A stretch of 64,000 nt of DNA from JACMLC01 sp963720235 (GTDB taxonomy: Bacteria > Acidobacteriota > Blastocatellia > Pyrinomonadales > Pyrinomonadaceae). Positions 43,830-52,616 of this stretch are shown in pieces. Below the pieces are notes generated by a model. That model was not told the DNA's origin, ran no database searches, and was given only the letters and a program-made list of their open reading frames with translations. The stretch lies in NCBI GenBank assembly GCA_963720235.1, contig OY970389.1:1674001-1738000 (forward strand). Reading direction: 5' to 3'. A program made the translations under genes and the position numbers. The stretch's first letter is position 1; every line of letters begins with the position of its first letter.

Positions 43830-46124
43830 CTAGTCTCCTGCCGCCGTAGCCTTTTCGCGTTTGAGTCCGGCGTCCACAGTAATTTGATAAAGCGGCGAGA
43901 TAAAGACAGACTGCGGCTCAGGGTTTCCGGCTTCGAGCAGGTGAAACTGCGGGACTTTTCCAGTCAGCGTGCCTGTCTTGAATAGCTCGTGGCCCACAGG
44001 AGGAGTCTCAGACAGCTTGGCTCCCGTCTCGCTCAAACTCTCCACGCCCAGACGCACGCCTTCCAACTCTTTCGCCATCTCGCGCTTTGCAGATAGAACA
44101 TGCTTGGCCTGCAACGGATTCGTCTCATCCTTCAAGAGCGGGTATCGCATGCCGTTGTAAGCCGGAACATTCTCTGCCAGTTCCTTGAAGACTGCTGTTG
44201 CAGACATCTGAAAATTGAAATCAACTCCGAGAGCTTTAGCCAGCAGAGAAGTTATCATCCAGTCGGGCCTTGATTGATGAACGGGCGGAATGCTCTGCCG
44301 CACGCGCTGCACAAAACCGTCGTTGTTCGTATATGTCCCGTCAATTTCGGCAAACGAAGCGGCTGGCAGAACTACATCCGCGTGGCGCGTCGTCTCCGTC
44401 TCAAACAATTCCTGTACGACTATGAAATCCAACTTTGATAGAGCGTCTTCCTGCCCGTTCAAATGTTCCGGCAGAAAGCTGCCCGCGATGTACAACGCGC
44501 GCACCGAATCGCCTGCGGCTTGCAGCATTGCGGACGCGCTCAAAGCTCCATCCATCAGGCCGAGGTCATGCACTCCGATGCTGTTGTTGTAAATCGGCAA
44601 AGGATGCAGCAACACTCTTCTTCCTTCCGCTCCGAGCGTGTGCGGCGTCTGGGCCAGAATGCCTTGCGCGGCCTCGCTCAATTCGGAGCCAAACATGATG
44701 ACGACATCGCCCGCAGTCTCGTTAATCGCGGCGCGCAAAGCTTCAAGCTCGCTTGCCTCGACACCCATCTTTCGCGCGGCAAGCCCGTCATTGTCTTTAC
44801 CTGAGAGCGCGAGAACTGCCGCATCTTCTGCGCCGGGCAGTATGTGTATGAACTGCGCGGCCTGTTGCTTGAGGCGAATCGGGACGCTATTGACGATGAT
44901 GAGCTTCGCGCCGCCATTACGCACGGCCTGTCGAATCTGCCTGCCCGTCAATGGCTGCAACTCTTCCGGCTCGCCGCCGATGAGCAGGATGGTCTTTGCA
45001 AATCTGATGTCACGATGCGTCGCGAGTGGCGCGCCTAAATTTTGAAAGAAAGGTTTTAGAGAGAAGGCATCGGTCGCTGTGAATTTGTCCGTCCCTACGA
45101 CCTCGCGCGCGAATTTCAGAAGAGCATAGTTTGCTTCGTTGGTCAGACGCGGGCTGCCGACGATGCCTATGGACTGTGGCCCATGCGCTTCGTCCACTTG
45201 CAGCAACTTTTCAGCAGTAAAGCGTATGGCTTCATCCCACGTCGCGGGAATCAGCTTGCCGCCTTTCTTATAACGTATGAGCGGCGTGCGCAATCTCTCT
45301 TCGTGATTGACAAAGGGATGTCCGAATCTGCCCTTGATGCAGAGAAACTCTCCGTTGTGACCATTGACATAACGGTCGCGCGCGACGGCGCGCATCAAAA
45401 CTCCTGAGCGTGAGCCGAGCGACATCTGGCAGCCGTCCGAACAAAATGTGCAGGTCGAAACCGTCTGGGCCAATTCCCACGGGCGCGCCTGATGCCTGTA
45501 TGTCGCGTCGAGCAGAGTCCCTGTCGGGCAAACCTCTATGCAGTTGCCGCACTGCGAGCAGTTGAGCCAGCCGCCGTAAGTCCCTATGACAGTGTTTGCG
45601 CCGCGCCCACCGGCTTCAATCGCATCCTCTCCCATCCACTCGTCGCAGACGCGCGTGCAACGCTTGCAGAGAATGCAACGCTGCTGGTCATTGGCGACAA
45701 TCGGCGAGAGATATTTTTCGGGAAAAGCATTCTTCGGTTCTTGAAATCTCTCTTCGAGCCCGCCCCAATCAAAAGCCATCTCCTGCAACTCGCACTCGCC
45801 GCCCCTGTCGCACACAGGACAATCGAGCGGGTGATTGGCGAGCAGAAACTCGACCATAGCCCTTTGCGCTTTTTCAATCTCTTCGCTCTGCGTCGTGACG
45901 ACCATGCCATCCGTGCAGGTAATCGTGCAGGAAGTTTGCAGCTTCGGCATCTTCTCGATGCGCACCAAGCACATGCGACACGAAGCCTGTAGCGCGAGGT
46001 CTGCGTAATAGCAGAAAGAGGGAATCGAAAATCCCTTGTCGCGGCAGACATCAATCAGGCGCGCGCCCTTCGCCACCTGAAAATCCTGATTGTTGATAGT
46101 AACTTTGATAAGTTCTTGTGACAT
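43830..46124 (-). CDS. nuoG: NADH-quinone oxidoreductase subunit G
   Basis: A 764-aa iron-sulfur subunit of the peripheral arm. The N-terminal [2Fe-2S] site is seen (SFCYYADLALQASCRMC and TSCTI), then the His/Cys cluster HPLDCPVCDRGGECELQ, two 4Fe-4S motifs (CILCKRCTRVCDE; CSQCGNCIEVCPTG) and the molybdopterin-like Fe4S4 motif CTFCSDGCQMSLG. The rest is a molybdopterin-oxidoreductase-like domain without cofactor. All expected cluster ligands are present. Confidence 0.96.
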   Translation of the reverse strand: MSQELIKVTINNQDFQVAKGARLIDVCRDKGFSIPSFCYYADLALQASCRMCLVRIEKMPKLQTSCTITCTDGMVVTTQSEEIEKAQRAMVEFLLANHPLDCPVCDRGGECELQEMAFDWGGLEERFQEPKNAFPEKYLSPIVANDQQRCILCKRCTRVCDEWMGEDAIEAGGRGANTVIGTYGGWLNCSQCGNCIEVCPTGTLLDATYRHQARPWELAQTVSTCTFCSDGCQMSLGSRSGVLMRAVARDRYVNGHNGEFLCIKGRFGHPFVNHEERLRTPLIRYKKGGKLIPATWDEAIRFTAEKLLQVDEAHGPQSIGIVGSPRLTNEANYALLKFAREVVGTDKFTATDAFSLKPFFQNLGAPLATHRDIRFAKTILLIGGEPEELQPLTGRQIRQAVRNGGAKLIIVNSVPIRLKQQAAQFIHILPGAEDAAVLALSGKDNDGLAARKMGVEASELEALRAAINETAGDVVIMFGSELSEAAQGILAQTPHTLGAEGRRVLLHPLPIYNNSIGVHDLGLMDGALSASAMLQAAGDSVRALYIAGSFLPEHLNGQEDALSKLDFIVVQELFETETTRHADVVLPAASFAEIDGTYTNNDGFVQRVRQSIPPVHQSRPDWMITSLLAKALGVDFNFQMSATAVFKELAENVPAYNGMRYPLLKDETNPLQAKHVLSAKREMAKELEGVRLGVESLSETGAKLSETPPVGHELFKTGTLTGKVPQFHLLEAGNPEPQSVFISPLYQITVDAGLKREKATAAGD

Positions 46125-46131
46125 TAGATTT

Positions 46132-46223
46132 AATTTTAGATTTTAGATTTTTGATTTGCGATTGAAAGAATTTCAAGATTGCTTTTTCTTCAAATCGCAA
46201 ATCAAAAATCTAAAATCGCAAAT
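46132..46223. repeat. GATTTGCGATT-family palindrome between nuoF and nuoG
   Basis: Shares its centre with the element at 43731-43826, but the outer arms carry TTTAGATT units instead of TTTTTGAT. It begins about 2 nt after the nuoF stop and ends about 8 nt before the nuoG start. Confidence 0.85.
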
Positions 46224-46225
46224 CC

Positions 46226-47530
46226 CTAGACCGTCGCCATTTCCGTTTGTGCGAGCGGCAATAAATGCTTCTTAAAATCTTCCGGGAACTTTTTAATCGC
46301 AGACTGAATCGGCCAAGCCGCGGCATCGCCCAGAGGACAAAAAGATTTGCCTTCGATGTTGTCGCACAAATCAAGAATCAGTTGCGCGTCTTCCGGCCTG
46401 CCTTCGCCGCGTGCGATGCGTTTGAAAATCTTGACGAGCCAGTCAGTCCCTTCGCGGCACGGCGTACACCAGCCGCAGGATTCATGCTTGTAAAATTCAA
46501 TCAGGTTTTTAGTTGACTCAAAGACATCAACCGTATCGTCCATCACGATAAACCCGCCGGAGCCAACCATAGAGCCAGCCGCCACGAGTCCCTCATAATC
46601 CATCTTCACATCTTTGCCGAGGATGTCATGCGCGGGCATGATATAGACGCTTGAGCCGCCCGGTATGACGGCTTTCAGTTGCCGCCCGTTCTGGATGCCC
46701 TGACAATCTTCCATGATGAACTTTTCCATATCGTCATAGCCCATCGGAAGCTCATACACGCCCGGACGATTGACGTGGCCCGACACAGACCAGACCTTTG
46801 TGCCGCCGCTCTTTTCCGTCCCCAATTTTTGATAAGCCTCGCCGCCCATCTTGATAATGTCCGGCACAGCCGTCAGCGTCTCCACGTTATTGACAACGGT
46901 CGGGCATTGATAGAGACCTGCGACGGCAGGGAAGGGAGGCTTCATGCGCGGATGGCCTCTTAAACCTTCGAGCGAATTTAGAAGCGCGGTCTCTTCGCCG
47001 CAGATGTACGCGCCCGCGCCAGTGTGCGTATAGACTTCGCACGAAAAATCCGTACCCATGATTTTCTCGCCGACGAGACCAGCCTCGCGCGCTTCCGCAA
47101 TCGCTCTGTCCATAATCTCTATGAGATAGCGATACTCGCCGCGCGTGTAGATGTATGTGGCTTTCGAGCCGAGCGCGTAAGCCGCAATCAGCATGCCTTC
47201 TATCAGCATGTGCGGGTCGCGCTCCATCAGGTATCTGTCTTTAAAAGTGCCGGGCTCGGATTCGTCAGCATTGCAGACAACGTACTTTGGCTTCGGCGAA
47301 TCTTTCGGGACAAAACTCCACTTCATGCCTGTCGGAAAACCCGCGCCGCCGCGCCCGCGCAGGGCGGATTTCTTGACCTCGCCAATCACGTCGTCAGGAG
47401 ACATGCCATCAAGCACTTTTTTCAATGCTTCATAGCCGCCATTTTTCCGATAGACTTCAAGTGTGTGCGAGTTTTCCAACCCGACACGCGCGAGTTGAAG
47501 CGGTTCGCATCCGATGACTCCGATGAACAT
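46226..47530 (-). CDS. nuoF: NADH-quinone oxidoreductase subunit F
   Basis: A 434-aa NADH-oxidising subunit. It has the NADH/FMN-binding stretch GRGGAGFPTGMKWSF, NADESEPGTFKDR for FMN, and the N3 cluster ligands ESCGWCTPCREG with a distant Cys in GKSFCPLGDAA. Complete and of normal length. With NuoE and NuoG it forms the electron-input module. Confidence 0.97.
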   Translation of the reverse strand: MFIGVIGCEPLQLARVGLENSHTLEVYRKNGGYEALKKVLDGMSPDDVIGEVKKSALRGRGGAGFPTGMKWSFVPKDSPKPKYVVCNADESEPGTFKDRYLMERDPHMLIEGMLIAAYALGSKATYIYTRGEYRYLIEIMDRAIAEAREAGLVGEKIMGTDFSCEVYTHTGAGAYICGEETALLNSLEGLRGHPRMKPPFPAVAGLYQCPTVVNNVETLTAVPDIIKMGGEAYQKLGTEKSGGTKVWSVSGHVNRPGVYELPMGYDDMEKFIMEDCQGIQNGRQLKAVIPGGSSVYIMPAHDILGKDVKMDYEGLVAAGSMVGSGGFIVMDDTVDVFESTKNLIEFYKHESCGWCTPCREGTDWLVKIFKRIARGEGRPEDAQLILDLCDNIEGKSFCPLGDAAAWPIQSAIKKFPEDFKKHLLPLAQTEMATV

Positions 47531-47595
47531 AGTTTCTAAAGTAACTGGCTAAAAATTCTAAAACTTAAATCGCAAACGTCTGGCCCAAAAAGTTT

Positions 47596-48177
47596 TCACG
47601 CAGAAGTCTTCATCCCGACCTTAAAGACATACTCGCCGCGCTCGCACTGGCCCAGAACTTCGTCAACCTTTTCCGGCGTCAGATTCTCGTGAAAGTCAAA
47701 ACCGAGTTGCAGCATCGGCGCAGTCCCGCAAGAGCCAAGACATTCGACGAGCGAGATGGTAAAGCGTCCGTCTTCGGTCGTCTCTCCGGCCTTGATGCCG
47801 AGCCGCTTTGAGCACTGCTCCGTAATCTTATCCGCGCCGAGAATCTTGCATGAAAGCGTCTTGCAAATCTGTATGTGATACTTTCCAACCGGCTTCGTAT
47901 TAATCATCGAATAGAAAGTAGCGACTTCCCAGATGTCCGTGATACGCACGCCAAGTCGGTCTGCAAGATAGGCCACGCTCGGCGGGTCGAGCCATCCGCG
48001 CTCTCTCTGCATGATGAACATCAAAGGCAGAATGGCCGAACGCTTGACTGGATACTTTGCCAGGTGCCTGTCTATCTCAGCCTCTATCTCAGGCGAAAAG
48101 ACAGCTATCTCTTCAGGGACTTTCGCCTCCTGCGGCAAAGGGTTGTTTGGCGTAAATTGCTGGCTCATATCCTGCAT
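47596..48177 (-). CDS. nuoE: NADH-quinone oxidoreductase subunit E
   Basis: About 193 aa. The thioredoxin-like [2Fe-2S] domain has CKTLSC and CLGSC as ligands, and the helical N-terminal part has RERGWLDPPSVAYLAD. ATGs at 48177 and 48168 and a TTG at 48189 are all possible starts; none has a good ribosome-binding site. It lies between a TonB-like gene and nuoF. Confidence 0.94.
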   Translation of the reverse strand: MQDMSQQFTPNNPLPQEAKVPEEIAVFSPEIEAEIDRHLAKYPVKRSAILPLMFIMQRERGWLDPPSVAYLADRLGVRITDIWEVATFYSMINTKPVGKYHIQICKTLSCKILGADKITEQCSKRLGIKAGETTEDGRFTISLVECLGSCGTAPMLQLGFDFHENLTPEKVDEVLGQCERGEYVFKVGMKTSA

Positions 48178-48202
48178 TAAGTTGAGCAATAAAATCGGTC
48201 GC

Positions 48203-48997
48203 TCATTCGAGTATAAAGTTATAGGTAATCACGCCTGCGACTCTCACAGGCTGTCCTCCCAGCAGGGTCGGCGAAAATCTTGCCTGACGCGCAGCAGATA
48301 CTGCCGAAGCGCGCAGCAACGGATGGCCGCTCACTGCTGAGGCCGCGATGACTTTGCCTTCTTCGTCAACAGTGATTTGCACTGTGACCGTGCCTGATGC
48401 TTTAGCCGCGCGTGCGATAGCCGGATAAGGCGGAGCAGGTTTGCTAATGGCCTTACCGTTGAGCACGCCGCCGGAGACAATTTTCGGCTGCGATGCAGAC
48501 TTATCACCGGTCGAATCCTTTTCCGCGTCCGGGCGCGGGAATCCGGTAGTTTTATCTCCATCATCTGCACTACCGATGATGATGCCGGTTTTAACAGTTA
48601 TCTTTTCATTAACAACTGTCTGCGCGGAACTGCCGCCCCACAGCCTGACATAAATCACGCCATCCTGATTGGGCGTATAGCAGATAAAATTTACAGGCTG
48701 GATGGCTCGCTTAAAACCCTGCTTGGTGATGGTGATTCTGTATTCGCCTTCAGCCAACCTTGTGAATTGCTGCTCTCCATCACTCGTGATAGCCGGAATC
48801 TTTCGACGGCTGCCCACTTTCGCCGCGACAATGCGCGCATCCATGATTGGCTTTATAGCATCGGTCTCAAACTCGTTCGCCTCGGTCACATAGATGCGTA
48901 AGCCGCAGGTGCTGCGCTGTGCGAAGACAGAAGACGTGTGAGCCGTCGCAAACGCAAACAGCGCGAGCATCAATGTTGTCTTTAAGAAGTTTCGCAT
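48203..48997 (-). CDS. TonB-family C-terminal-domain protein inside the nuo operon
   Basis: A 264-aa exported protein. AGGAG lies 6 nt before the ATG at 48997. A signal sequence is followed by a Cys-containing beta domain that resembles a carboxypeptidase-regulatory/PEGA-type fold (EGEYRITITKQGFKRAIQP) at 45-110, a linker, and a C-terminal TonB domain (GTVTVQITVDEEGKVIAAS; ASAVSAARQARFSPTLLGG). It lacks the membrane-spanning, Pro-rich TonB energiser part, so it is a TonB_C-domain protein rather than a true TonB. Its placement between nuoD and nuoE is unusual. Confidence 0.8.
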   Translation of the reverse strand: MRNFLKTTLMLALFAFATAHTSSVFAQRSTCGLRIYVTEANEFETDAIKPIMDARIVAAKVGSRRKIPAITSDGEQQFTRLAEGEYRITITKQGFKRAIQPVNFICYTPNQDGVIYVRLWGGSSAQTVVNEKITVKTGIIIGSADDGDKTTGFPRPDAEKDSTGDKSASQPKIVSGGVLNGKAISKPAPPYPAIARAAKASGTVTVQITVDEEGKVIAASAVSGHPLLRASAVSAARQARFSPTLLGGQPVRVAGVITYNFILE

Positions 48998-49043
48998 ACG
49001 AAGCTCCTGAATAAACTGCAACTGCCTGCTTCTCTCTTACGCC

Positions 49044-50264
49044 TTACCGGTCAATCTCTCCGAGCACGATGTCGAGTGAGCCGATGATGGCGACGACATC
49101 CGCGATCATCTCTCCTTCGGCCATGTGCGGCAGTGCAGAGAGATTGACAAAGCTTGGCCCACGAAAATGTACGCGGTCGGGCTTTGGCCCGCCGTTCGAT
49201 TTCATATAGACGCCCAACTCGCCCTTCGAGCCTTCAATCGGATGATAGACTTCGCCCTTCGGCACATTGAACCCTTCGGCCACAATCAGGAAGTGATGAA
49301 TCAAGGCATCCATGTGCTGCTTCATAGCCTCGCGCTCAGGCAGCACGACCTTCGGCGCGTCCGCTTTAATCGGGCCGGGCCGCAAGCGCGAAAGTGCCTG
49401 CACGACAATCTTGTGCGACTCTTTCAACTCGCGCATACGCACCATGTATCTGGCCCAGACATCGCAGTCCTGTTCGACAGGCACTTCAAAATCGTATGTC
49501 TCGTAACCCGTGTAGGGATTCGCGCGGCGAATGTCCAAATCTATGCCGCTCCCGCGCAGGCACGGGCCTGAGAGTCCCCAGTCAATCGCATCTTCGGCAG
49601 AGATGTAGCCGACGCCTTGCGTGCGTTTCTGAAAAATCTTGTTGCCTGTCAGGAGCGTGTGCCACTCGCTGACGGCTTGCGGAAAATCATCTACGAACTG
49701 TTTGACGCGCCGCTCGAATCCGGCAGGAAGATCCATCATCAATCCGCCGATGCGAAAGTATGAAGGAGTCATGCGCCCGCCCGACGCAGCCTCTATCAGA
49801 TTCAAAATCTTCTCGCGCTCGCGGAAGCAATAGAAGAAGACAGTCATCGCGCCGATGTCGAGCGCATGCGTCCCAAGCCAAACCATGTGCGAAGCAATCC
49901 TTTGCAACTCGCACATCAGGACGCGAATCACTTTCGCGCGTTCGGGAATCTCAAGGCCGAGCAGTTTTTCCGCAGCCATCACATAAGCCAGATTGTTGCC
50001 GAGCGGATTCAAGTAATCCATGCGGTCTGTGATGACTATGCCCTGCTGATATTTTTTGTACTCGAAAAGCTTCTCCATCCCCGTGTGTAGATAGCCTATG
50101 TCCGGCGTAGTCTTGACCACCATCTCGCCGTCTAGGACAAGCTCAAGCCGCAGAACGCCGTGCGTCGAAGGATGCTGCGGCCCCATAGAGATAGTCATCT
50201 GCGTATCGAGCGGCTGGTCAACAACCTCGAATTGCGGCGGCAGATTTATAGTCGAAGCGCTCAT
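49044..50264 (-). CDS. nuoD: NADH-quinone oxidoreductase subunit D
   Basis: A 406-aa 49-kDa-type subunit. MGPQHPSTHGVLRLELVLDGE and DIGYLHTGMEKLFEYKKYQQ are the family's start, with the quinone-site histidine and tyrosine visible, and the C-terminus ends in DIVLGEIDR as usual. It is separate from NuoC here. Complete. Confidence 0.97.
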   Translation of the reverse strand: MSASTINLPPQFEVVDQPLDTQMTISMGPQHPSTHGVLRLELVLDGEMVVKTTPDIGYLHTGMEKLFEYKKYQQGIVITDRMDYLNPLGNNLAYVMAAEKLLGLEIPERAKVIRVLMCELQRIASHMVWLGTHALDIGAMTVFFYCFREREKILNLIEAASGGRMTPSYFRIGGLMMDLPAGFERRVKQFVDDFPQAVSEWHTLLTGNKIFQKRTQGVGYISAEDAIDWGLSGPCLRGSGIDLDIRRANPYTGYETYDFEVPVEQDCDVWARYMVRMRELKESHKIVVQALSRLRPGPIKADAPKVVLPEREAMKQHMDALIHHFLIVAEGFNVPKGEVYHPIEGSKGELGVYMKSNGGPKPDRVHFRGPSFVNLSALPHMAEGEMIADVVAIIGSLDIVLGEIDR

Positions 50265-50274
50265 AAAATTTTAG

Positions 50275-50338
50275 ATTTTAGATTTTAGATTTGCGATTTT
50301 AGATTGAAAGACAAAATCGCAAATCTAAAATCTAAAAT
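50275..50338. repeat. GATTTGCGATT-family palindrome between nuoC and nuoD
   Basis: The 26-nt arms 50275-50300 and 50313-50338 are perfectly complementary, with TTTAGAT units. The outer end touches the nuoC stop codon (50338-50340), and the inner end is 11 nt from the nuoD start. Confidence 0.9.
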
Positions 50339-50883
50339 TACGTCAGGCTGTACGGCTCATAGCCGCGCAACGGAAAATCTTTACGCAGGGCATGCCCCTC
50401 CCAGTCGTCCGGCAAAAGTATGCGGCGCAGGTCTGGATGCCCGTCAAAAATCACGCCGAAGAGGTCAAAGGTCTCGCGCTCGTGCCAGTTGGCAGTGCGC
50501 CACACGCCCGTCACTGTCGGCACATGCGGGTCGTCTTCCGCAAGCAGGACTTTGAGCCGCAGGCGATGATGCTTTGTCGTCGAGAACAAATGATAGTTGA
50601 CTTCAAAGCGCGGCTCTTCTTCCGGCCCGCGATCCGCGCCGCAGATGTCCGCCAGAAAATTGAACTCAAGACCGGGCGCAGATTTTAAGTATGAACAGAT
50701 GACCTCTAGCTGCTCGCGCGGGACGACGACAGTGATTTCGCCAAAGGCTTCTATCACTTCGCCAACCCAATCGGAGTTCTGTTGCTGCAACGCCGTCACC
50801 AGTGGCGACGGCGTGACAGCACTGCTCGGTGTCGGCACAGTCTGCGTCTCCGAACCCTGTTGTTGATTAGAATTTTCCGACAT
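50338..50883 (-). CDS. nuoC: NADH-quinone oxidoreductase subunit C
   Basis: A 181-aa 30-kDa-type subunit. It carries VNYHLFSTTKHHRLRLKVLL and the signature WHERETFDLFGVIFDGHPDLRRILLPDDWEGHALRKDFPL. The N-terminal 35 residues are Gln/Ser/Thr-rich and variable. A palindrome lies 5 nt upstream of the ATG. Confidence 0.96.
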   Translation of the reverse strand: MSENSNQQQGSETQTVPTPSSAVTPSPLVTALQQQNSDWVGEVIEAFGEITVVVPREQLEVICSYLKSAPGLEFNFLADICGADRGPEEEPRFEVNYHLFSTTKHHRLRLKVLLAEDDPHVPTVTGVWRTANWHERETFDLFGVIFDGHPDLRRILLPDDWEGHALRKDFPLRGYEPYSLT

Positions 50884-50887
50884 ATCG

Positions 50888-50964
50888 AATTTTAGATTTT
50901 AGATTTTAGATTTGCGATTTAATGTTTTATTTCAATCAAAAATCGCAAATCTAAAATCTAAAAT
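50888..50964. repeat. GATTTGCGATT-family palindrome between nuoB and nuoC
   Basis: The left arm has three TTTTAGA units; the right arm (50939-50964) has two, plus the GATTTGCGATT core. It begins 1 nt after the nuoB stop and ends 5 nt before the nuoC start. Confidence 0.88.
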
Positions 50965-50965
50965 T

Positions 50966-51595
50966 TCAGGAAGACCGTCTGCGCTCATGCCTTGAAGCGA
51001 TGGTATAAGGTCTCGATTCCTGCGCTCTGGCTTCGTTCAGAGCAGAGACGCCGGAGGCCGGAAGCGTTCCCGGCGGCACGGCTTCACGCGCTTCTTCAGC
51101 CGGAATATCTTTCCTATCACGCACGGATTCCTTCATCACTTTGTCTTGCAGCATCATCACTGCGTGAATCAACATCTCAGGTCGCGGCGGGCAGCCCGGA
51201 ATGTAAACATCCACAGGCACAACCTTGTCCACGCCCTGCACGATGGCATAGTTGTCAAACACTCCGCCCGATGTCGCGCACGCACCCATAGAGATAACCC
51301 ACTTCGGCTCAGGCATCTGGTCATAGATGCGTCTTAAGACCGGAGCCATCTTGCGCGAGACGCGGCCAGAGACAATCATCACATCGGCCTGTCGCGGGCT
51401 GGCGCGAAAAACTTCCGAGCCGAAGCGCGCAAGGTCGTTTCGCGAACTGGTCGCGTTCATCATCTCGATGGCGCAGCAGGCAAGTCCAAAGGTCGCGGGC
51501 CAGAGACTGGACTTGCGCGCCCAGTTAATCAAAGAGTCCAGCCGCGTCGTGATGACTTCCGGCAAAGCTTCGGCAATAATATTTTCGAGTCCCAT
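50966..51595 (-). CDS. nuoB: NADH-quinone oxidoreductase subunit B
   Basis: A 209-aa subunit carrying cluster N2. Ligands are visible in FGLACCAIEMM, GACATSGGVFDNY and VYIPGCPPRPE. The C-terminal 50 residues after the conserved domain are an unconserved hydrophilic extension. GGAG precedes the start at some distance. Confidence 0.97.
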   Translation of the reverse strand: MGLENIIAEALPEVITTRLDSLINWARKSSLWPATFGLACCAIEMMNATSSRNDLARFGSEVFRASPRQADVMIVSGRVSRKMAPVLRRIYDQMPEPKWVISMGACATSGGVFDNYAIVQGVDKVVPVDVYIPGCPPRPEMLIHAVMMLQDKVMKESVRDRKDIPAEEAREAVPPGTLPASGVSALNEARAQESRPYTIASRHERRRSS

Positions 51596-51617
51596 AACAA
51601 AAAATCTCCGACCCGTT

Positions 51618-52088
51618 TCAGGCAGCGCGTTTGGTTACGGCGCGCTTGCGCTCCTGCATATCATTAAGCGCACGCGCCTCCGCTTCGGCCTCGCGCCGCG
51701 CGCGGTCGCCCCAATCAAACGCGCCCTTCTTCCAAACGTAAATGTACCCGACCAGAAGAAGCGCGACGAACAACATCATCTCGACGTAAACAAGCGTGCT
51801 GAATCCGTTGTCTCTCAGCGATTTGAAAACAACGGCCCAGGGAATCAGGAAGATGACTTCGATGTCGAAGAGGATAAAGATCATCGCAATCATATAAAAC
51901 TTGACGGAGAATCTTTCGCGCGCAGAGCCGACAGGGTCTTTGCCGCACTCGTAAGGCATGAGCTTTGTGCGCGTCTGCTTGCGCTGGCCGACGAGTTGCG
52001 AGAGCAGTATATTGCCGCCCGCAAAGCCTATCGCGACGATGAACATCAACAGGATTGGCAAGTACTGGCTCAGTTGAAAATCTTGCAT
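51618..52088 (-). CDS. nuoA: NADH-quinone oxidoreductase subunit A
   Basis: A 156-aa, three-helix membrane subunit. KLMPYECGKDPVGSARERFSVKFYMIAMIFILFDIEVIFLIPWA is unmistakable, with the loop cysteine. The C-terminus has a charged extension of about 30 residues. First gene of the nuo operon. Confidence 0.97.
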   Translation of the reverse strand: MQDFQLSQYLPILLMFIVAIGFAGGNILLSQLVGQRKQTRTKLMPYECGKDPVGSARERFSVKFYMIAMIFILFDIEVIFLIPWAVVFKSLRDNGFSTLVYVEMMLFVALLLVGYIYVWKKGAFDWGDRARREAEAEARALNDMQERKRAVTKRAA

Positions 52089-52186
52089 AAGCCTCCCGTC
52101 AAGTTACACTCCCGGCCTTTCAGAATCCTCTTCTAACGAATCCTGATAAGCACCCTTCCAGAGCTTGAGAATCATGGCACAATGTC

Positions 52187-52215
52187 ATCCTAGTCCATGC
52201 CACAACCTGTGTCAA
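52187..52215 (-). promoter_or_regulatory. Putative strong promoter of the nuo operon
   Basis: On the minus strand a consensus TTGACA and a near-consensus TAGGAT are separated by exactly 17 nt. The transcript would start about 90 nt before nuoA. Confidence 0.55.
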
Positions 52216-52256
52216 GCGACCTTCTTTCAATGAAAAGAGGGCGCGCATGAAGAAGA

Positions 52257-52286
52257 TTGACCGTCAGAAAATGCTTGTGCTACTGT
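52257..52286 (+). promoter_or_regulatory. Possible promoter of the 52356 gene
   Basis: TTGACC and TACTGT are separated by 18 nt; the leader would be about 65 nt. Confidence 0.35.
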
Positions 52287-52355
52287 CAGAAAGCGCACCT
52301 CGATGAAGAGCAATTTGAGTCTTTTATCCCGACCGCCAGAGACGCATAAAGAACA

Positions 52356-52616
52356 GTGATCACCGGATTCAATACGGATGTCGAGCACGAAGGCGTTGTC
52401 TATCACGTGCAGACCGAAGACAAAGGATTGGAAACGCCGCTCATACTCTCTCTCGTCTATACGGGCGGCGCGATTCTCGCCAGCAAGCGCGCACGCTATG
52501 ACGATTTGATTGATGCAGGGTTCGACGAAAAACTGCTCGCCGACAGACTCCAACGCCAGCACAAACTGATTTGCGCAGCCATCCGCGCGGGTCGTATAGA
52601 AGATTTAAAAAGATGA
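52356..52616 (+). CDS. Small conserved-looking protein of unknown function
   Basis: An 86-aa soluble protein starting at GTG (MITGFNTDVEHEGVVYHVQ). The N-terminal half is strand-rich (VVYHVQTEDKGLETPLILSLVYTGGAIL). The second half is helical and basic (FDEKLLADRLQRQHKLICAAI). The tidy sequence suggests a conserved family, but I cannot name a function. Its stop codon overlaps the next start as ATGA, so the two proteins are probably made together. Confidence 0.75.
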   Translation: MITGFNTDVEHEGVVYHVQTEDKGLETPLILSLVYTGGAILASKRARYDDLIDAGFDEKLLADRLQRQHKLICAAIRAGRIEDLKR

